Shown here: positions 45,201 to 53,556 of the stretch, one piece after another
Layout: each line of letters starts with the position of its first letter
Position numbering within the stretch: position 1 is the first letter of the stretch
From: Thermohalobaculum sp039822785
GTDB lineage: Bacteria; Pseudomonadota; Alphaproteobacteria; Rhodobacterales; Rhodobacteraceae
Length of the DNA: 64,000 nt
Assembly: GCA_039822785.1 (NCBI GenBank)
Contig: JBCBMO010000007.1
Span: 124,001 to 188,000 of the forward strand
Reading direction: 5' to 3'
Position numbers and translations under genes: made by a program
The notes under the pieces: model-generated
What the model saw: the letters and a program-made list of their open reading frames with translations, nothing else
Databases searched by the model: none
Told to the model about the DNA's origin: nothing

Positions 45201-45675
45201 CCGCCGGCGGCGTTACGGCCCCGTCCGGGTGCTGCCGACCCCGACCTTCTTCTACGGGATGGAGCCCGGGGAGGAGATCACCTGCGACCTGCGCCCCGGC
45301 GTGACGCTGGTGATCCGCCTGCAGGCCGTCTCGGCGCCCGACGACAAGGGCGAGGTGAAGGTCTTCTTCGAGTTGAACGGCCAGCCCCGCACCATCCGCG
45401 TCGATGACCTGAAGATCACGGCGACCGCCGCCAAGGCCGAGAAGGCCGAGGATGGCAACCCCGACCACGTCGCGGCCCCCATGCCGGCGCTCATCGGCTC
45501 GGTCGCCGTGGCGCCGGGACAGCGGGTTCAGGCCGGTGATCTACTGCTGACGCTTGAGGCGATGAAGATGGAGACGGCGATCCGCGCAGAGAAGGCCGGC
45601 ACGGTCGAGCGGGTGGTCACCCCCATCGGCACCCAGGTGGAGGCGAAGGACCTGCTGATGGTCGTCACCGGCTGA
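42223..45675 (+). CDS. pyc: Pyruvate carboxylase
   Basis: 1150 residues, full length for the single-chain enzyme. Biotin carboxylase covers about 1-455 (ILVANRGEIAIRVLRAA, then GGGGRGM). The carboxyltransferase covers about 530-800 (TAMRDGHQSLLATRMR for the metal site, CIKDMGGLVKP for the carboxylated Lys). A PYC/OADA domain follows, to about 1020. Biotinyl Lys1115 lies in EAMKMET near the C-terminus. It turns pyruvate, HCO3- and ATP into oxaloacetate (anaplerosis, gluconeogenesis). The Shine-Dalgarno is GGAG 7 bases before the ATG. Confidence 0.98.
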   Translation: MPQFQKILVANRGEIAIRVLRAANELGKQTVAIYAEEDKLALHRFKADEAYQVGRGKGPIAAYLDIPDVIRIAKKAGADAIHPGYGFLSENPDFVDACTAAGIAFIGPKAETMRMLGDKASARRAAVAAGVPVVPASAVLPDPETGMETIEAAAEEVGYPMMLKASWGGGGRGMRPILSPEELEAKVTEGRREAEAAFGNGEGYLERMIQRARHVEVQILGDRHGAIYHLWERDCSVQRRNQKVVERAPAPYLSDAQRAEICELGLKIARHANYQCAGTVEFLQDADTGDFFFIEVNPRIQVEHTVTEEVTGIDIVKAQIRITEGATLEEATGKPDQASVELSGNAIQCRITSEDPLNNFIPDYGRITAYRGATGFGIRLDGGTAYSGAVITRFYDSLLEKVTAWAPTPEEAVARMDRALREFRIRGVATNIVFVENLLRHPQFVDMSYTTTFIDTTPALFDFQKRRDRATRLLTYIADITVNGHPEVAGRGAPVKVAPPEPPELPDTPPQMGWKQKLDAEGPKAVADAMLASTALLMTDTAMRDGHQSLLATRMRSLDLIRVAPAYSRLTPQLFSVECWGGATFDVAYRFLQECPWQRLREIRAAMPNMLTQMLVRASNGVGYTNLPDNVVQHFVHQAADTGMDLFRVFDPLNWVENMRVCMDAVLESGKILEAAVCYTGDIDDPDRAKYSLKYYVDLAKELEAAGAHILCIKDMGGLVKPQAAAKLVRALKSEITIPIHFHTHDTSGVSAASVLMAAEAGVDAADGAMDTMSGLTSQPPLGSIVEALRHSPRDTGLDPAALRTIARYWEGARRQYAAFEPDIRSGSAEVYLHEMPGGQVTNLRAQARSMGLEDRWEEIARTYADVNAMFGDVIKVTPIAKTVGDMALSMVAAGLTRADVEAPGTEVSFPDSVVTFFKGAVGQPPGGFPETLQAKVLAGADPITVRPGSLMEPADLEDARTEASGQMEGATVDDEDLSSYLMYPKVYLDYMGRRRRYGPVRVLPTPTFFYGMEPGEEITCDLRPGVTLVIRLQAVSAPDDKGEVKVFFELNGQPRTIRVDDLKITATAAKAEKAEDGNPDHVAAPMPALIGSVAVAPGQRVQAGDLLLTLEAMKMETAIRAEKAGTVERVVTPIGTQVEAKDLLMVVTG

Positions 45676-45780
45676 GCCCGGCTTACTCCGTCTGACGATC
45701 GGTCACTCCTCTACCGGATGTGATCCATCGTTCACCGCTGAGACGTTGAAACCGAGGCCGCCAGGCGCAATCTTTGCCCA

Positions 45781-46569
45781 ATGAGGATCTTGCGCTTGCC
45801 CGCCGCTGTGCTCGGCACTGCCGTGCTGTTGGCGACGCTCACCATGGGCGTCGCGGCGCTGCCCGACCCCGCGGCGGCGCAGTTTCGTGACATCGGCCGT
45901 GCCGATAGCGGGAACACGGCCGGACGTAGCGGCCTGCGCACGGGCCCAGGGGTCGGCGCGCCGAAGCGGCCTGACCTTCGCCCGCCGAAACCCCAGGGCT
46001 TTGGCGGCCGAAAGCTGCGGCGACGGATCGGCCTGGTGCCCTTCATCGTCGACCGCCGGGACCGCCGCGACGTGACGATCATCAACATCGAGAACCCGCC
46101 GGAGCGGGAGGTGGAGACACCGCCACCGCCGCGCTTCACCCCCGCGGAGCCGCTTCGCCTGCGCCCCGGGACCCGCCCACCGACCCAGCGCGCCGAAATC
46201 CGGCTGGAGGCGAGCGGCAACAGCGTCGAGACCACGGCGCGATCTTTGCGCGAGAAACGCGCGGTTCTGGACCGGGCCATTCAGCTCGCCGCGCTCGACA
46301 CCTGCGCCATCGGTGAGCCGCGCCTTGCGATCCGGCGCAGCGAAACCGACCCCGCGGCGGCGCTCGGCGTGTTCGAAGGGGTCACCGCCTTCTCGCTGGG
46401 GGTGCAGGAGGGCGAGGCGCTGGTCGCCATCGTCGCGGCCCTCGATCCGGAAACCGTGGCCTCCCTCGCCATCGAACCGCTGGAGCAGGTCGACGGCGAG
46501 GCAGAGGCCGACGGCAACAGCCGGCGGCGTCTGACCCCGCCCAACCCCGGCGTGACGCCCTGCCCCTAA
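45781..46569 (+). CDS. Secreted or periplasmic protein of unknown function
   Basis: 262 residues with a clear signal peptide (hydrophobic 5-27, cleavage likely after AAA near 34). A basic, Gly/Pro-rich linker comes next, then a PPERE...PPPP stretch near 105-120. A C-terminal folded part (about 140-245) contains a single Cys and the segment VFEGVTAFSLGVQEGE. No recognised domain. The ATG lacks a clear Shine-Dalgarno. It lies 105 bases after pyc and stands alone. Confidence 0.6.
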   Translation: MRILRLPAAVLGTAVLLATLTMGVAALPDPAAAQFRDIGRADSGNTAGRSGLRTGPGVGAPKRPDLRPPKPQGFGGRKLRRRIGLVPFIVDRRDRRDVTIINIENPPEREVETPPPPRFTPAEPLRLRPGTRPPTQRAEIRLEASGNSVETTARSLREKRAVLDRAIQLAALDTCAIGEPRLAIRRSETDPAAALGVFEGVTAFSLGVQEGEALVAIVAALDPETVASLAIEPLEQVDGEAEADGNSRRRLTPPNPGVTPCP

Positions 46570-46741
46570 CCGATGACGCCGTGACAACCGCCGTGGAGAT
46601 GGCCGGCGGCGTTACAGTGCCGACACAGCCCGTCCCTGCGCCACCATCGCAGCGCACAACCGCTTTGGGACAGGGGTCGACAGCCACAGCCCCGCCGGGC
46701 ACCGTCCGGAATGTCTGAGTACCTCAGCCGAGGGACATCCC

Positions 46742-47542
46742 ATGCCCGACAGTCTGGCCGGCAAGGTCGCCATCATCACCGGGGCCGGCGGCGCGATCGG
46801 CGCGGCGATCGCCCAGCGCCTGTGCGAGGCCGGTGCCCGTGTGATGATCGCCGACGACAACGACACCAAGCTGCACGTAACGCTGGAGGTGTTGAAGGCG
46901 CAGGAGGGACAGGCCGCCAAGTTCGCCACCAAGCTCGAGGATAAGCTCGGCGCCTCGAACCTTTTGGCGGCGACCATCGACACCTATGGCAGAGTCGACG
47001 TCCTGGTGAACATCCCGCGCGCCACCCAGCCCGGCGCCTTTGCCGATCTCAACGGCCCCGCGATGACCGAAGCGCTGCGCCTGAACGTGGTCAGTTCGCT
47101 CATGCTCGGCCAGGCCGTGACCCGGCGCATGCTGGAGCAGCGGGAGCGCGAGGAGGATTTCGAGGGTGCTATCCTCAACGTCTCCTCCATCGCCGCGCGG
47201 CGGACCGTGCCGGAGCTGCTGGCCTATTCGGTCTCCTGCGCTGCCTTGGACCAACTCACCCGGTCGATGGCGGCGGAACTGGCGACGGATCGTATCCGCG
47301 TGAACGGCATCGCGCTTGGCGCGGTGATGACCGAGCGGATGCGCGCGACCCTGCGCGAACGGGCGGACCTCAGGGCGGAGTTGGTGCGGGTCACCCCCCT
47401 CGGCCGGATAGGGGAGGCGGAGGAGGCCGCGGAGGCCGCGCTCTTCCTCGTCTCCCACCGCGCGAGTTTCGTGACGGGCCAGATCCTGACCGTGGATGGC
47501 GGCCGCACGATCCTGGATCCCCTCGCCAGCCCCCAACCCTAG
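46742..47542 (+). CDS. SDR-fold protein lacking the catalytic lysine
   Basis: 266 residues with an SDR Rossmann fold: ITGAGGAIGAAIAQRL at 12-27, ILNVSS with the Ser near 148, and Tyr162. The YxxxK motif reads YSVSC, so Cys166 replaces Lys, and the usual NNAG segment reads VNIPRA. Overall it is FabG-like in length and ends with the usual GQILTVDGG. Loss of the Lys should cripple classical SDR catalysis. It may bind nucleotide without turnover or use another mechanism. It is a single gene, with 172 bases upstream holding nothing I recognise. Confidence 0.82.
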   Translation: MPDSLAGKVAIITGAGGAIGAAIAQRLCEAGARVMIADDNDTKLHVTLEVLKAQEGQAAKFATKLEDKLGASNLLAATIDTYGRVDVLVNIPRATQPGAFADLNGPAMTEALRLNVVSSLMLGQAVTRRMLEQREREEDFEGAILNVSSIAARRTVPELLAYSVSCAALDQLTRSMAAELATDRIRVNGIALGAVMTERMRATLRERADLRAELVRVTPLGRIGEAEEAAEAALFLVSHRASFVTGQILTVDGGRTILDPLASPQP

Positions 47543-47594
47543 GGGCGGCCGTTCCCACGTTACCGGGCACGACAGGGACCCGGTCGGCGGCGCT

Positions 47595-47735
47595 GTCATT
47601 GCCGAGGATGCCGAGGGCGCTCGTTCGTCGGCGCCGTCATTGCCGGGCTCGACCCGGCAATCCACGTCCTATCGCTGGATGCCCGGGTCAAGCCCGGGCA
47701 TGACCGAATACAGGTCTCATCCGCGAGGCAATGAC
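47595..47735. repeat. Intergenic palindromic repeat of alphaproteobacterial type
   Basis: Two adjacent stems are visible: TGCCGGG-CTCGA-CCCGGCA (47641-47659) and TGCCCGGGTCAAGCCCGGGCA (47680-47700). They are joined by a spacer whose ends pair (ATCCA/TGGAT) and flanked by GTCAT and TGAC. A further GTCATTGC lies at 47595 and its inverse GCAATGAC at 47728. Similar GCCCGGGTCAAGCCCGGGC elements occur in many intergenic regions of alphaproteobacterial genomes. It lies between the convergent SDR and TrcR genes and could act as a bidirectional terminator. Confidence 0.75.
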
Positions 47736-47769
47736 GGTCACGGCCAGCCGCGACCCTTCGGCCGGGCCC

Positions 47770-48525
47770 TTAGCGGTCGCCGTCCTTGGGCAGGTTGAAC
47801 AGGCTGTCCGCGTCGATGTCGCCGGCGGGGGCGTCGTCCCCCTCCTCGCCGCGGGGGTCGTCGAGGGTGAAGTTCTCGAACCCGCGAACCGAGGAGGGCA
47901 GCGCCGCCTCGCCGGCCTCGGCCTCCGCCGCCAGCGCCTCGTCGGTGGACAACAGCGAAAGGCGCTCCTCCGCCGTCGGCACCGCTTCGGCGAGCTTGGC
48001 CTTCTTCTCCGCCGCCTCGCGCACCGCGGCGTCGAGGTCGATCTGGCGGCAGAGGCCGAGCGCCACCGGGTCCACCGGCTGCAGGTTAGCGTAGTTCCAG
48101 TGGCTCTTGTCGCGGATCGACTGGATCGTCGGCTTGGTGGTGCCGATCAGCTTGGCGATCTGGCGATCCTCCAGCTCCGGGTGGTAGCGGACCAGCCAGG
48201 CGATGGAGGCCGGGCGATCCTGGCGCTTGGACACCGGCGTATAGCGCGGGGCCTTCTTCTTCTGCTCGGGCGCCAGGGTGCGCTTCAGCAGCTTCAGGCG
48301 GCCGATCGCGTCCTCCTCGCAGCGCTTGATCTCCTCGGCGGTCAGCTGGTTGTTGGCGACCGGGTCCATGCCCTTGATGCCGATCGCGACCTCGCCGTCG
48401 GCGATGCCGGCGATCTCAAGCTCGTGCATGCCGACGAAATCGGCGATCTGACGAAAGGTCAGCGTCGTGTTGTCCACCAGCCAGACGGCGGTGGCCTTGG
48501 GCATCAGCGGCAGGGCGTCGCTCAT
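47770..48525 (-). CDS. trcR: DUF1013 transcriptional regulator TrcR
   Basis: 251 residues matching the alphaproteobacterial DUF1013/TrcR family. There are two helix-turn-helix-like stretches: LTFRQIADFVGMHELEIAGI near 22-41, and IAKLIGTTKPTIQSIRDKSHW as shorter pieces near 123-143. An acidic, Ala/Glu-rich C-terminus follows. The family is widespread and conserved in alphaproteobacteria and is thought to regulate transcription. The ATG at 48525 has AAGGAGAG 5 bases upstream. It is divergent from the RNase T2 gene. Confidence 0.9.
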   Translation of the reverse strand: MSDALPLMPKATAVWLVDNTTLTFRQIADFVGMHELEIAGIADGEVAIGIKGMDPVANNQLTAEEIKRCEEDAIGRLKLLKRTLAPEQKKKAPRYTPVSKRQDRPASIAWLVRYHPELEDRQIAKLIGTTKPTIQSIRDKSHWNYANLQPVDPVALGLCRQIDLDAAVREAAEKKAKLAEAVPTAEERLSLLSTDEALAAEAEAGEAALPSSVRGFENFTLDDPRGEEGDDAPAGDIDADSLFNLPKDGDR

Positions 48526-48708
48526 CGCGCCTCTCCTTGTCTATCCTATCTCAGTCCGTTCGGTCTCATGGCCGTCCGTCGCGGAACAAAGCGACCTGGT
48601 CGCCCGGCCAGGGAGGCGTCCCTGGCAGCGGGCCCCGGCGCGAGCGCCCTTGCGGCGATGAACGGGGATGGGTGAGATATAACCAAACCGGCGGAGAAAG
48701 AAAGAACG

Positions 48709-49344
48709 ATGACACGGCGTTTGATCCTGGCGGTGATGCTGATGATCCTGGCGGCCGGCCCGGGGCGGGCGGAACCTGCCGGGCGTTTCGACTATTACGT
48801 CCTGGCGCTGTCGTGGCAGCCGTCCTGGTGCGCGCGGGAGGGGGACGAGCGCGACGCTGAGACCTGCGAGGCCGGCAGCGGCGCGGGCTTCACGCTGCAC
48901 GGCCTCTGGCCCCAGCGGATCGATGGCTGGCCGGAGTATTGCCGCACCGGCCACCGCGACCCCAGCCGGGCGGAGACACGGGCGATGGCGGATATCATGG
49001 GCTCCCCGGGCCTGGCCTGGCATCAGTGGAAGAAGCACGGGCGCTGTTCGGGCGTGAGCGCTGAGGAATATTTCGCCCTGTCTCGAAGGGCTTACGACGA
49101 TGTGGTGCGCCCCTCGCTGCTGCGTGAGATCGGGCGGACAGTGCGGATCGACCCCGCGGTGGTCGAGAACGCCTTTCTTGACGTGAACCCGCGGATGACC
49201 CCGGCCTCGGCGGTGGTGACCTGCCGGCAGAACTACATCGCCGAGGTGCGGATCTGCCTGTCGAAATCCCTGGTGCCCCGACCGTGCACCGGTCAGGCGG
49301 CGCGGGCCTGTACGCGGTCGGCGAGCCTGCCGCCGCCGCGGTGA
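48709..49344 (+). CDS. Ribonuclease T2 family protein (secreted)
   Basis: 211 residues with a signal peptide (hydrophobic 5-17, cleavage near GRA-EP). The two RNase T2 active-site boxes are FTLHGLWPQ (His64) and WHQWKKHGRCSG (His105, His110). The Glu that normally follows the first His of the second box is Gln106 here. Cysteines are placed as in the family. The enzyme should cut RNA in the periplasm or outside the cell. It stands alone, with a GGAG-AAAG purine leader. Confidence 0.9.
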   Translation: MTRRLILAVMLMILAAGPGRAEPAGRFDYYVLALSWQPSWCAREGDERDAETCEAGSGAGFTLHGLWPQRIDGWPEYCRTGHRDPSRAETRAMADIMGSPGLAWHQWKKHGRCSGVSAEEYFALSRRAYDDVVRPSLLREIGRTVRIDPAVVENAFLDVNPRMTPASAVVTCRQNYIAEVRICLSKSLVPRPCTGQAARACTRSASLPPPR

Positions 49345-49495
49345 GGCAGGTCCGGGCCGCTGGCACCACGGCCCTCTCCTTTGGCGCCGGTGGTTTTGCT
49401 CGGTTCCCCCGGGCTGTGGCGCGGGGGTGACGTTATGGGCTGTTATGGGGCCTTACGGTTGGGCGTAATGGCTGCATAATGGTCTTGAACAGTGT

Positions 49496-50521
49496 TCAAA
49501 CGCGTTCTGCGAAGCGCGCGAGCGCCGAGGAGAACAGACCGGCGTCCACGTTGCCCCCGGTGATCACGGCGATCACAGGGTCGCTCTCGATCTCCTCGGA
49601 GAAGAGTGCCGCGGCGAGGCCCACGGCCCCGCCGGGTTCGACCACCAGCTTGAGGCGGACGAAGGCGGCGGCCATGGCGTGCAACGCCTGGGTGTCGCTG
49701 ACGGCGATGCCGGGCCCGCAGCGGCGCGACAGGATCGGCCAGGTCAGCCGGCCCGGTGCGGGGCTGATGATCGCATCGCAGATCGAGGGGGGCGCATCGG
49801 GTCCGTTCGCCTCCGGCGCGCCATTCAGCAGCGAGCGGCACCAGTCGTCGTGCCCCTGGGGCTCGACCGGACGAACCCTGAGGCCGGGTGTCAGATGGGT
49901 GAGCGACAGGGAGATGCCGGCGGCGAGGCCACCGCCGCCGGTGCACACGGCAACGTCCCCCCGCTCGATGCCGATGGCGCGGGCCTGTTCGGCGATCTCG
50001 AGGCCGGTCGTCGCCTGGCCCGCGATCACCAGCGGCTCGTCGAAGGGGCGGATCAGGGTGAGCCCGCGCTCCGCCGCCAGCGCCTTACCCTGTTCCTCCC
50101 GGCTCTCTCCGCCGGCGCGATCGTAGAGCACGACCTCGGCACCGTAGGCCCGGGTGTTCGCGATCTTGAGCGCCGGGGCATCGGCGGGCATCACGATGAC
50201 GGCCGGGATGCCGAGGCGCTGGGCGGCATAGGCGACGCCCTGGGCATGGTTGCCGGAGGAATAGGCGATCACCCCGCGCTGCGCCGTCTCGGGGTCGAGC
50301 GCGGTCAGCGCAGACCAGGCGCCGCGGAATTTGAAGCTGCCGGTGAGCTGCAGGCATTCGGGCTTTACCAGGACCCGGCGGCCGGCGAGGCGATTGAGGA
50401 GCGGGCTTTCCAGCAGCGGCGTGCGGTAGGCTATCCCCTCAAGGCGCTTGGCGGCCGCTTCCACCTCCTCGAAACCGATCACCTCCTCGGCGCCAAGGTG
50501 CATCGCGTCGTCCATTCTCAT
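49496..50521 (-). CDS. Threonine/serine dehydratase-like PLP enzyme
   Basis: 341 residues of fold type II. PLP Lys64 lies in LTGSFKFRGA, the substrate loop is SSGNHAQG, and the phosphate-binding CTGGGGLAAG is present. There is no C-terminal ACT domain, so it resembles catabolic threonine ammonia-lyase, serine racemase or 3-hydroxyaspartate dehydratase rather than IlvA. It removes ammonia from a beta-hydroxy amino acid or racemises it; the exact substrate is open. The ATG overlaps the upstream hydrolase stop by 4 bases. Confidence 0.88.
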   Translation of the reverse strand: MRMDDAMHLGAEEVIGFEEVEAAAKRLEGIAYRTPLLESPLLNRLAGRRVLVKPECLQLTGSFKFRGAWSALTALDPETAQRGVIAYSSGNHAQGVAYAAQRLGIPAVIVMPADAPALKIANTRAYGAEVVLYDRAGGESREEQGKALAAERGLTLIRPFDEPLVIAGQATTGLEIAEQARAIGIERGDVAVCTGGGGLAAGISLSLTHLTPGLRVRPVEPQGHDDWCRSLLNGAPEANGPDAPPSICDAIISPAPGRLTWPILSRRCGPGIAVSDTQALHAMAAAFVRLKLVVEPGGAVGLAAALFSEEIESDPVIAVITGGNVDAGLFSSALARFAERV

Positions 50522-51393
50522 CCCTCACTCGGCTGGGACGCCTTAAGGCCCAAGAGAAAGTCGTCGATCGCGGCGACTGCCTCCGGTTCGTCAAGAAAGG
50601 GCACGTGACCGCGATTTGCAACCTCGACCCAGGCAAGATTGGCGTGCTGGCGTTGCATCTTCGCCGCGGTCTCGGCGCTGAGGATGTCTGAGTTGGCGCC
50701 GCGCAGCAGCAGCATGGGCAGGGGCATGGCGGCCTCGAACAGGGGCCAGAGGTCGATCTGCGGCAGTTCCATGTCGAAGGCCGCGGCGGCGGCCGCGCGC
50801 AGGTGGTGGTCGTAGGAGAGATGCGGGTGCCCGGACGCATCGGGCACATAGACCGCATGGGCGTGGGTGATCCAGCGCGACAGGGGCACGCCGGGGAACT
50901 GTGCGGCGTTCATGGCCGCGAGCTTGGCGGCAGCCTCTTCGAAGGTGGCGACACCGGGTTGGCTGCCGAGGGTGGCGAGGATGCGCAGAAGCCCCCGCCC
51001 CTCCACCACCGCGCCGATGTCGTTGAGCACCAGGCCCGCCAGGAGCCCTGGGCGCGCGGCGGCGATGGAGAGCCCCAGGATCCCCCCGCGCGAGGTGCCG
51101 ACGATGATGACCTGCCCCAGCTTGAGGTGCTGGATGAGGGCCAGCACATCGCCCACCTCGGTCGGGATGGTGTATTCGTGGAGCGGCTCGGTGGCGCGGT
51201 CCGACTGGCCGCGCCCGCGGCTGTCGAGGCGGATCACCCTGCGGTGCGGCGCGAGATGCGCGGTGAGGCTGTCGAAATCGCGGCTGTTGCGGCTGAGGCC
51301 GGCAAGGCAGAGGACCGGCAGCGTATCGGCCCCTGCCGGGCCCTCGTCGCGGTAGGCGAGCATCCGGCCGTCGGGGGCGGCGAAGCGCTCCAT
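50518..51393 (-). CDS. Alpha/beta hydrolase
   Basis: 291 residues with an alpha/beta hydrolase fold. Visible are the CLAGLSRNSRDF oxyanion region, RLDSRGRGQSD, the nucleophile Ser in GTSRGG, an acid in the GANSDIL segment, and His in NRGHVPF. The substrate is unknown. The order dehalogenase, hydrolase, dehydratase on the minus strand (4-base gap and 4-base overlap) suggests one operon. Confidence 0.85.
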   Translation of the reverse strand: MERFAAPDGRMLAYRDEGPAGADTLPVLCLAGLSRNSRDFDSLTAHLAPHRRVIRLDSRGRGQSDRATEPLHEYTIPTEVGDVLALIQHLKLGQVIIVGTSRGGILGLSIAAARPGLLAGLVLNDIGAVVEGRGLLRILATLGSQPGVATFEEAAAKLAAMNAAQFPGVPLSRWITHAHAVYVPDASGHPHLSYDHHLRAAAAAAFDMELPQIDLWPLFEAAMPLPMLLLRGANSDILSAETAAKMQRQHANLAWVEVANRGHVPFLDEPEAVAAIDDFLLGLKASQPSEG

Positions 51394-51397
51394 AGCC

Positions 51398-52087
51398 TCA
51401 GAGCTCCGCCGCCGTGTGGGGGATGCGGGACAGGTTCTCGGCCATGAACTCGGGCTTGAAGGGCAGCCGGTCGACGGGCTCGCCCTTGCGGTTCACCCAG
51501 ACCGTGCGAAAGCCGTAGCCGGTGGCGAAGGCCGCGTCCCAGCCGTTGGAGGAGACGAAGAGGATCTTGCGCCGGGGCAGGCCGAAGCACTGCTCCACCA
51601 GATCGTAGACGGTCCTGTGGGGCTTGAAGACGCCGACCTGATCGGCCGAGAGGATGGCGTCGAACATCGCCTGCAGGTTGGCGTTCTCGACCGCCCCCTC
51701 CAGCATCTCGGCCGAGCCGTTGGAGAGGATCGCGACCCGAAGGCCGGCGGCGCGCAGGTTGTTGAGAACGCGCGGCACCTCGTCGAAGGGGCGCAGTTCC
51801 CAGTAGAGCTGCAGGAGCCGCTCGCGCAGCTTTGGGTGGGTGTCGAGGCCATGCAGTTCGAGCGCGTAGTCGAGAGCATCGCTGGTGACCGACCAGAAAT
51901 CGGTATGCACGCCATAGGCGGCGCGGAGCCAGGAGTACGAGAGTTGCTTCTGGCGCCAGGTCTCGGCCAGGGCGGCGCCGTGCTCGATCAGGATCTCGAA
52001 ACCCTCTTCGGCCGCGGCCTCGCGCGCGGCGGCGGTCACGTCGAACAACGTCCCGTAGGCGTCGAAGACGACGATCTCGATGGTCAT
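51398..52087 (-). CDS. Type II (S)-2-haloacid dehalogenase-like HAD protein
   Basis: 229 residues of the HAD superfamily, type II dehalogenase group. The nucleophile is Asp9 (VFDAYGTLFDV). SNGSAEML (motif II), FKPHRTVYDL (Lys) and SSNGWDAAFA are the other family marks. These enzymes hydrolyse 2-haloacids to hydroxyacids, but many chromosomal homologues act on other small molecules. It is the first gene of the minus-strand trio. Confidence 0.87.
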   Translation of the reverse strand: MTIEIVVFDAYGTLFDVTAAAREAAAEEGFEILIEHGAALAETWRQKQLSYSWLRAAYGVHTDFWSVTSDALDYALELHGLDTHPKLRERLLQLYWELRPFDEVPRVLNNLRAAGLRVAILSNGSAEMLEGAVENANLQAMFDAILSADQVGVFKPHRTVYDLVEQCFGLPRRKILFVSSNGWDAAFATGYGFRTVWVNRKGEPVDRLPFKPEFMAENLSRIPHTAAEL

Positions 52088-52176
52088 GGGGCGCCCTCCC
52101 AGGCTGTCGTTTTATTGCGTGGAGCTAGAACACCCGGGCGGGCGTCGACAAGACTGCACAGGGTCGCGTCGCCAGG

Positions 52177-53469
52177 TCAGACCACGACCTCGCGGGCGGT
52201 TTGCGCGCCGACGCCGAAGACGCGCTTGTAGCGGGCGATCTCCTCGGGCGGGCCCATGGCCTTTCGCGGGTTGTCCGACAGTTTGACGGTGCCATGTCCT
52301 TCGGCGGCCGAGACCTTGCAGACCAGCGAGAAGGGGTCGAGCCGCCCGCCCCGGCCGAGGCCGCGGAAGTCGTTGGTCAGCAGCGTGCCCCAGCCGAAGG
52401 AGACATCGGTCTGCGGGGCGAAGATGGTGTGCAGCCGCTCGATCACGTCGACGTCCAGGCCGTCGGAGAAGATCAGGCGCTTCTTCGCCGGGTCCTGACC
52501 CCGCCTGCGCCACCAGTCGATCACGAACTCGGCGCTGCCGACGGGATCGCCGCTGTCGACGCGCACGCCGGTCCATTTGTCGAGCCATTCCGGGGCGTTC
52601 TCGAGGAAGCCGCGGGTGCCGAAGGTGTCAGGCAGGATGATGAGCAGGTTGCCGGCGTATTCGGTCATCCAGTCGCGCAGGACGCGGTAGGGCGCCTCGG
52701 CCAGGCCCTCGTCACTCTCGGCGAGGGCGGCGTAGACCATGGGGAGTTCGTGGGCGTTGGTGCCGATGGCCTCCCGCTCCTGGCGCAGGGCGATGAGGCA
52801 GTTTGAGGTGCCGACGAAGGCCTCGCCCAGCCCCTCGATCATGGCCTGGCAGCACCAGTCCTGCCACAGGAAGCTGTGGCGCCGGCGGGTGCCGAAGTCG
52901 GCGATCTTGAGGTCGGGGAGAGTGCGCAGGCGCTCGATCTTCTCCCAGACGCGGGTCATGCCGCGGGCGTAGAGGACCTGAAGCTCGAACTTGCCCATCT
53001 CCGCCAGCACCGCGCGGGAGCGGAGTTCCATCATGACCGCCAGCGCCGGGACCTCCCACATGGTGGTTTCGATCCAGCGCCCCTCGAAGGTTAGCTCGTA
53101 TTGGTCGCCAACGCGGCGCAGGTCGTACTCGGGGAAGCGGAAGTTCTCGAGCCATTCGACGAAGTCCGGGTCGAACATCTGGCGGCGGCCGTAGAAGGTA
53201 TTGCCGCGCAGCCAGGTGCTTTCCCCGCGGGAGAGCGACAGGGTGCGGATGTGGTCGAGCTGTTCGCGCAGCGCCCGCTCGTCGATCAGCCGGGCGATCG
53301 GCACGTCGTCGCGGCGGTTGATCACGCGGAAGGTGACGCGCGTATCCCGGTGATGGCGAAAGATCATCTGCGCCATCAGCAGCTTGTAGAAATCGGTATC
53401 GAGCACGGAGCGGACGATCGGGTCGATCTTCCACGCGTGGTCGTAGACCCGCTTGGCGATATCGGTCAT
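52177..53469 (-). CDS. pncB: Nicotinate phosphoribosyltransferase
   Basis: 430 residues, PncB type. Visible are LDTDFYKLLMAQMI at the N-terminus, DFGTRRRHSF, the TNAHELPMVYAA box with the His that is phosphorylated in this family, and VDSGDPVG. It makes nicotinate mononucleotide from nicotinate and PRPP with ATP (NAD salvage). The ATG at 53469 gives the family N-terminus; the frame is open 13 codons further upstream. Confidence 0.96.
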   Translation of the reverse strand: MTDIAKRVYDHAWKIDPIVRSVLDTDFYKLLMAQMIFRHHRDTRVTFRVINRRDDVPIARLIDERALREQLDHIRTLSLSRGESTWLRGNTFYGRRQMFDPDFVEWLENFRFPEYDLRRVGDQYELTFEGRWIETTMWEVPALAVMMELRSRAVLAEMGKFELQVLYARGMTRVWEKIERLRTLPDLKIADFGTRRRHSFLWQDWCCQAMIEGLGEAFVGTSNCLIALRQEREAIGTNAHELPMVYAALAESDEGLAEAPYRVLRDWMTEYAGNLLIILPDTFGTRGFLENAPEWLDKWTGVRVDSGDPVGSAEFVIDWWRRRGQDPAKKRLIFSDGLDVDVIERLHTIFAPQTDVSFGWGTLLTNDFRGLGRGGRLDPFSLVCKVSAAEGHGTVKLSDNPRKAMGPPEEIARYKRVFGVGAQTAREVVV

Positions 53470-53556
53470 GGCGTTCCCGTCCCCAGGACCCTCTGTTTTC
53501 GCCCACACTGCGGAAAGCAGACGCCGCCGACAAGCCCGAGGGCCTTAGCGGGGGCC

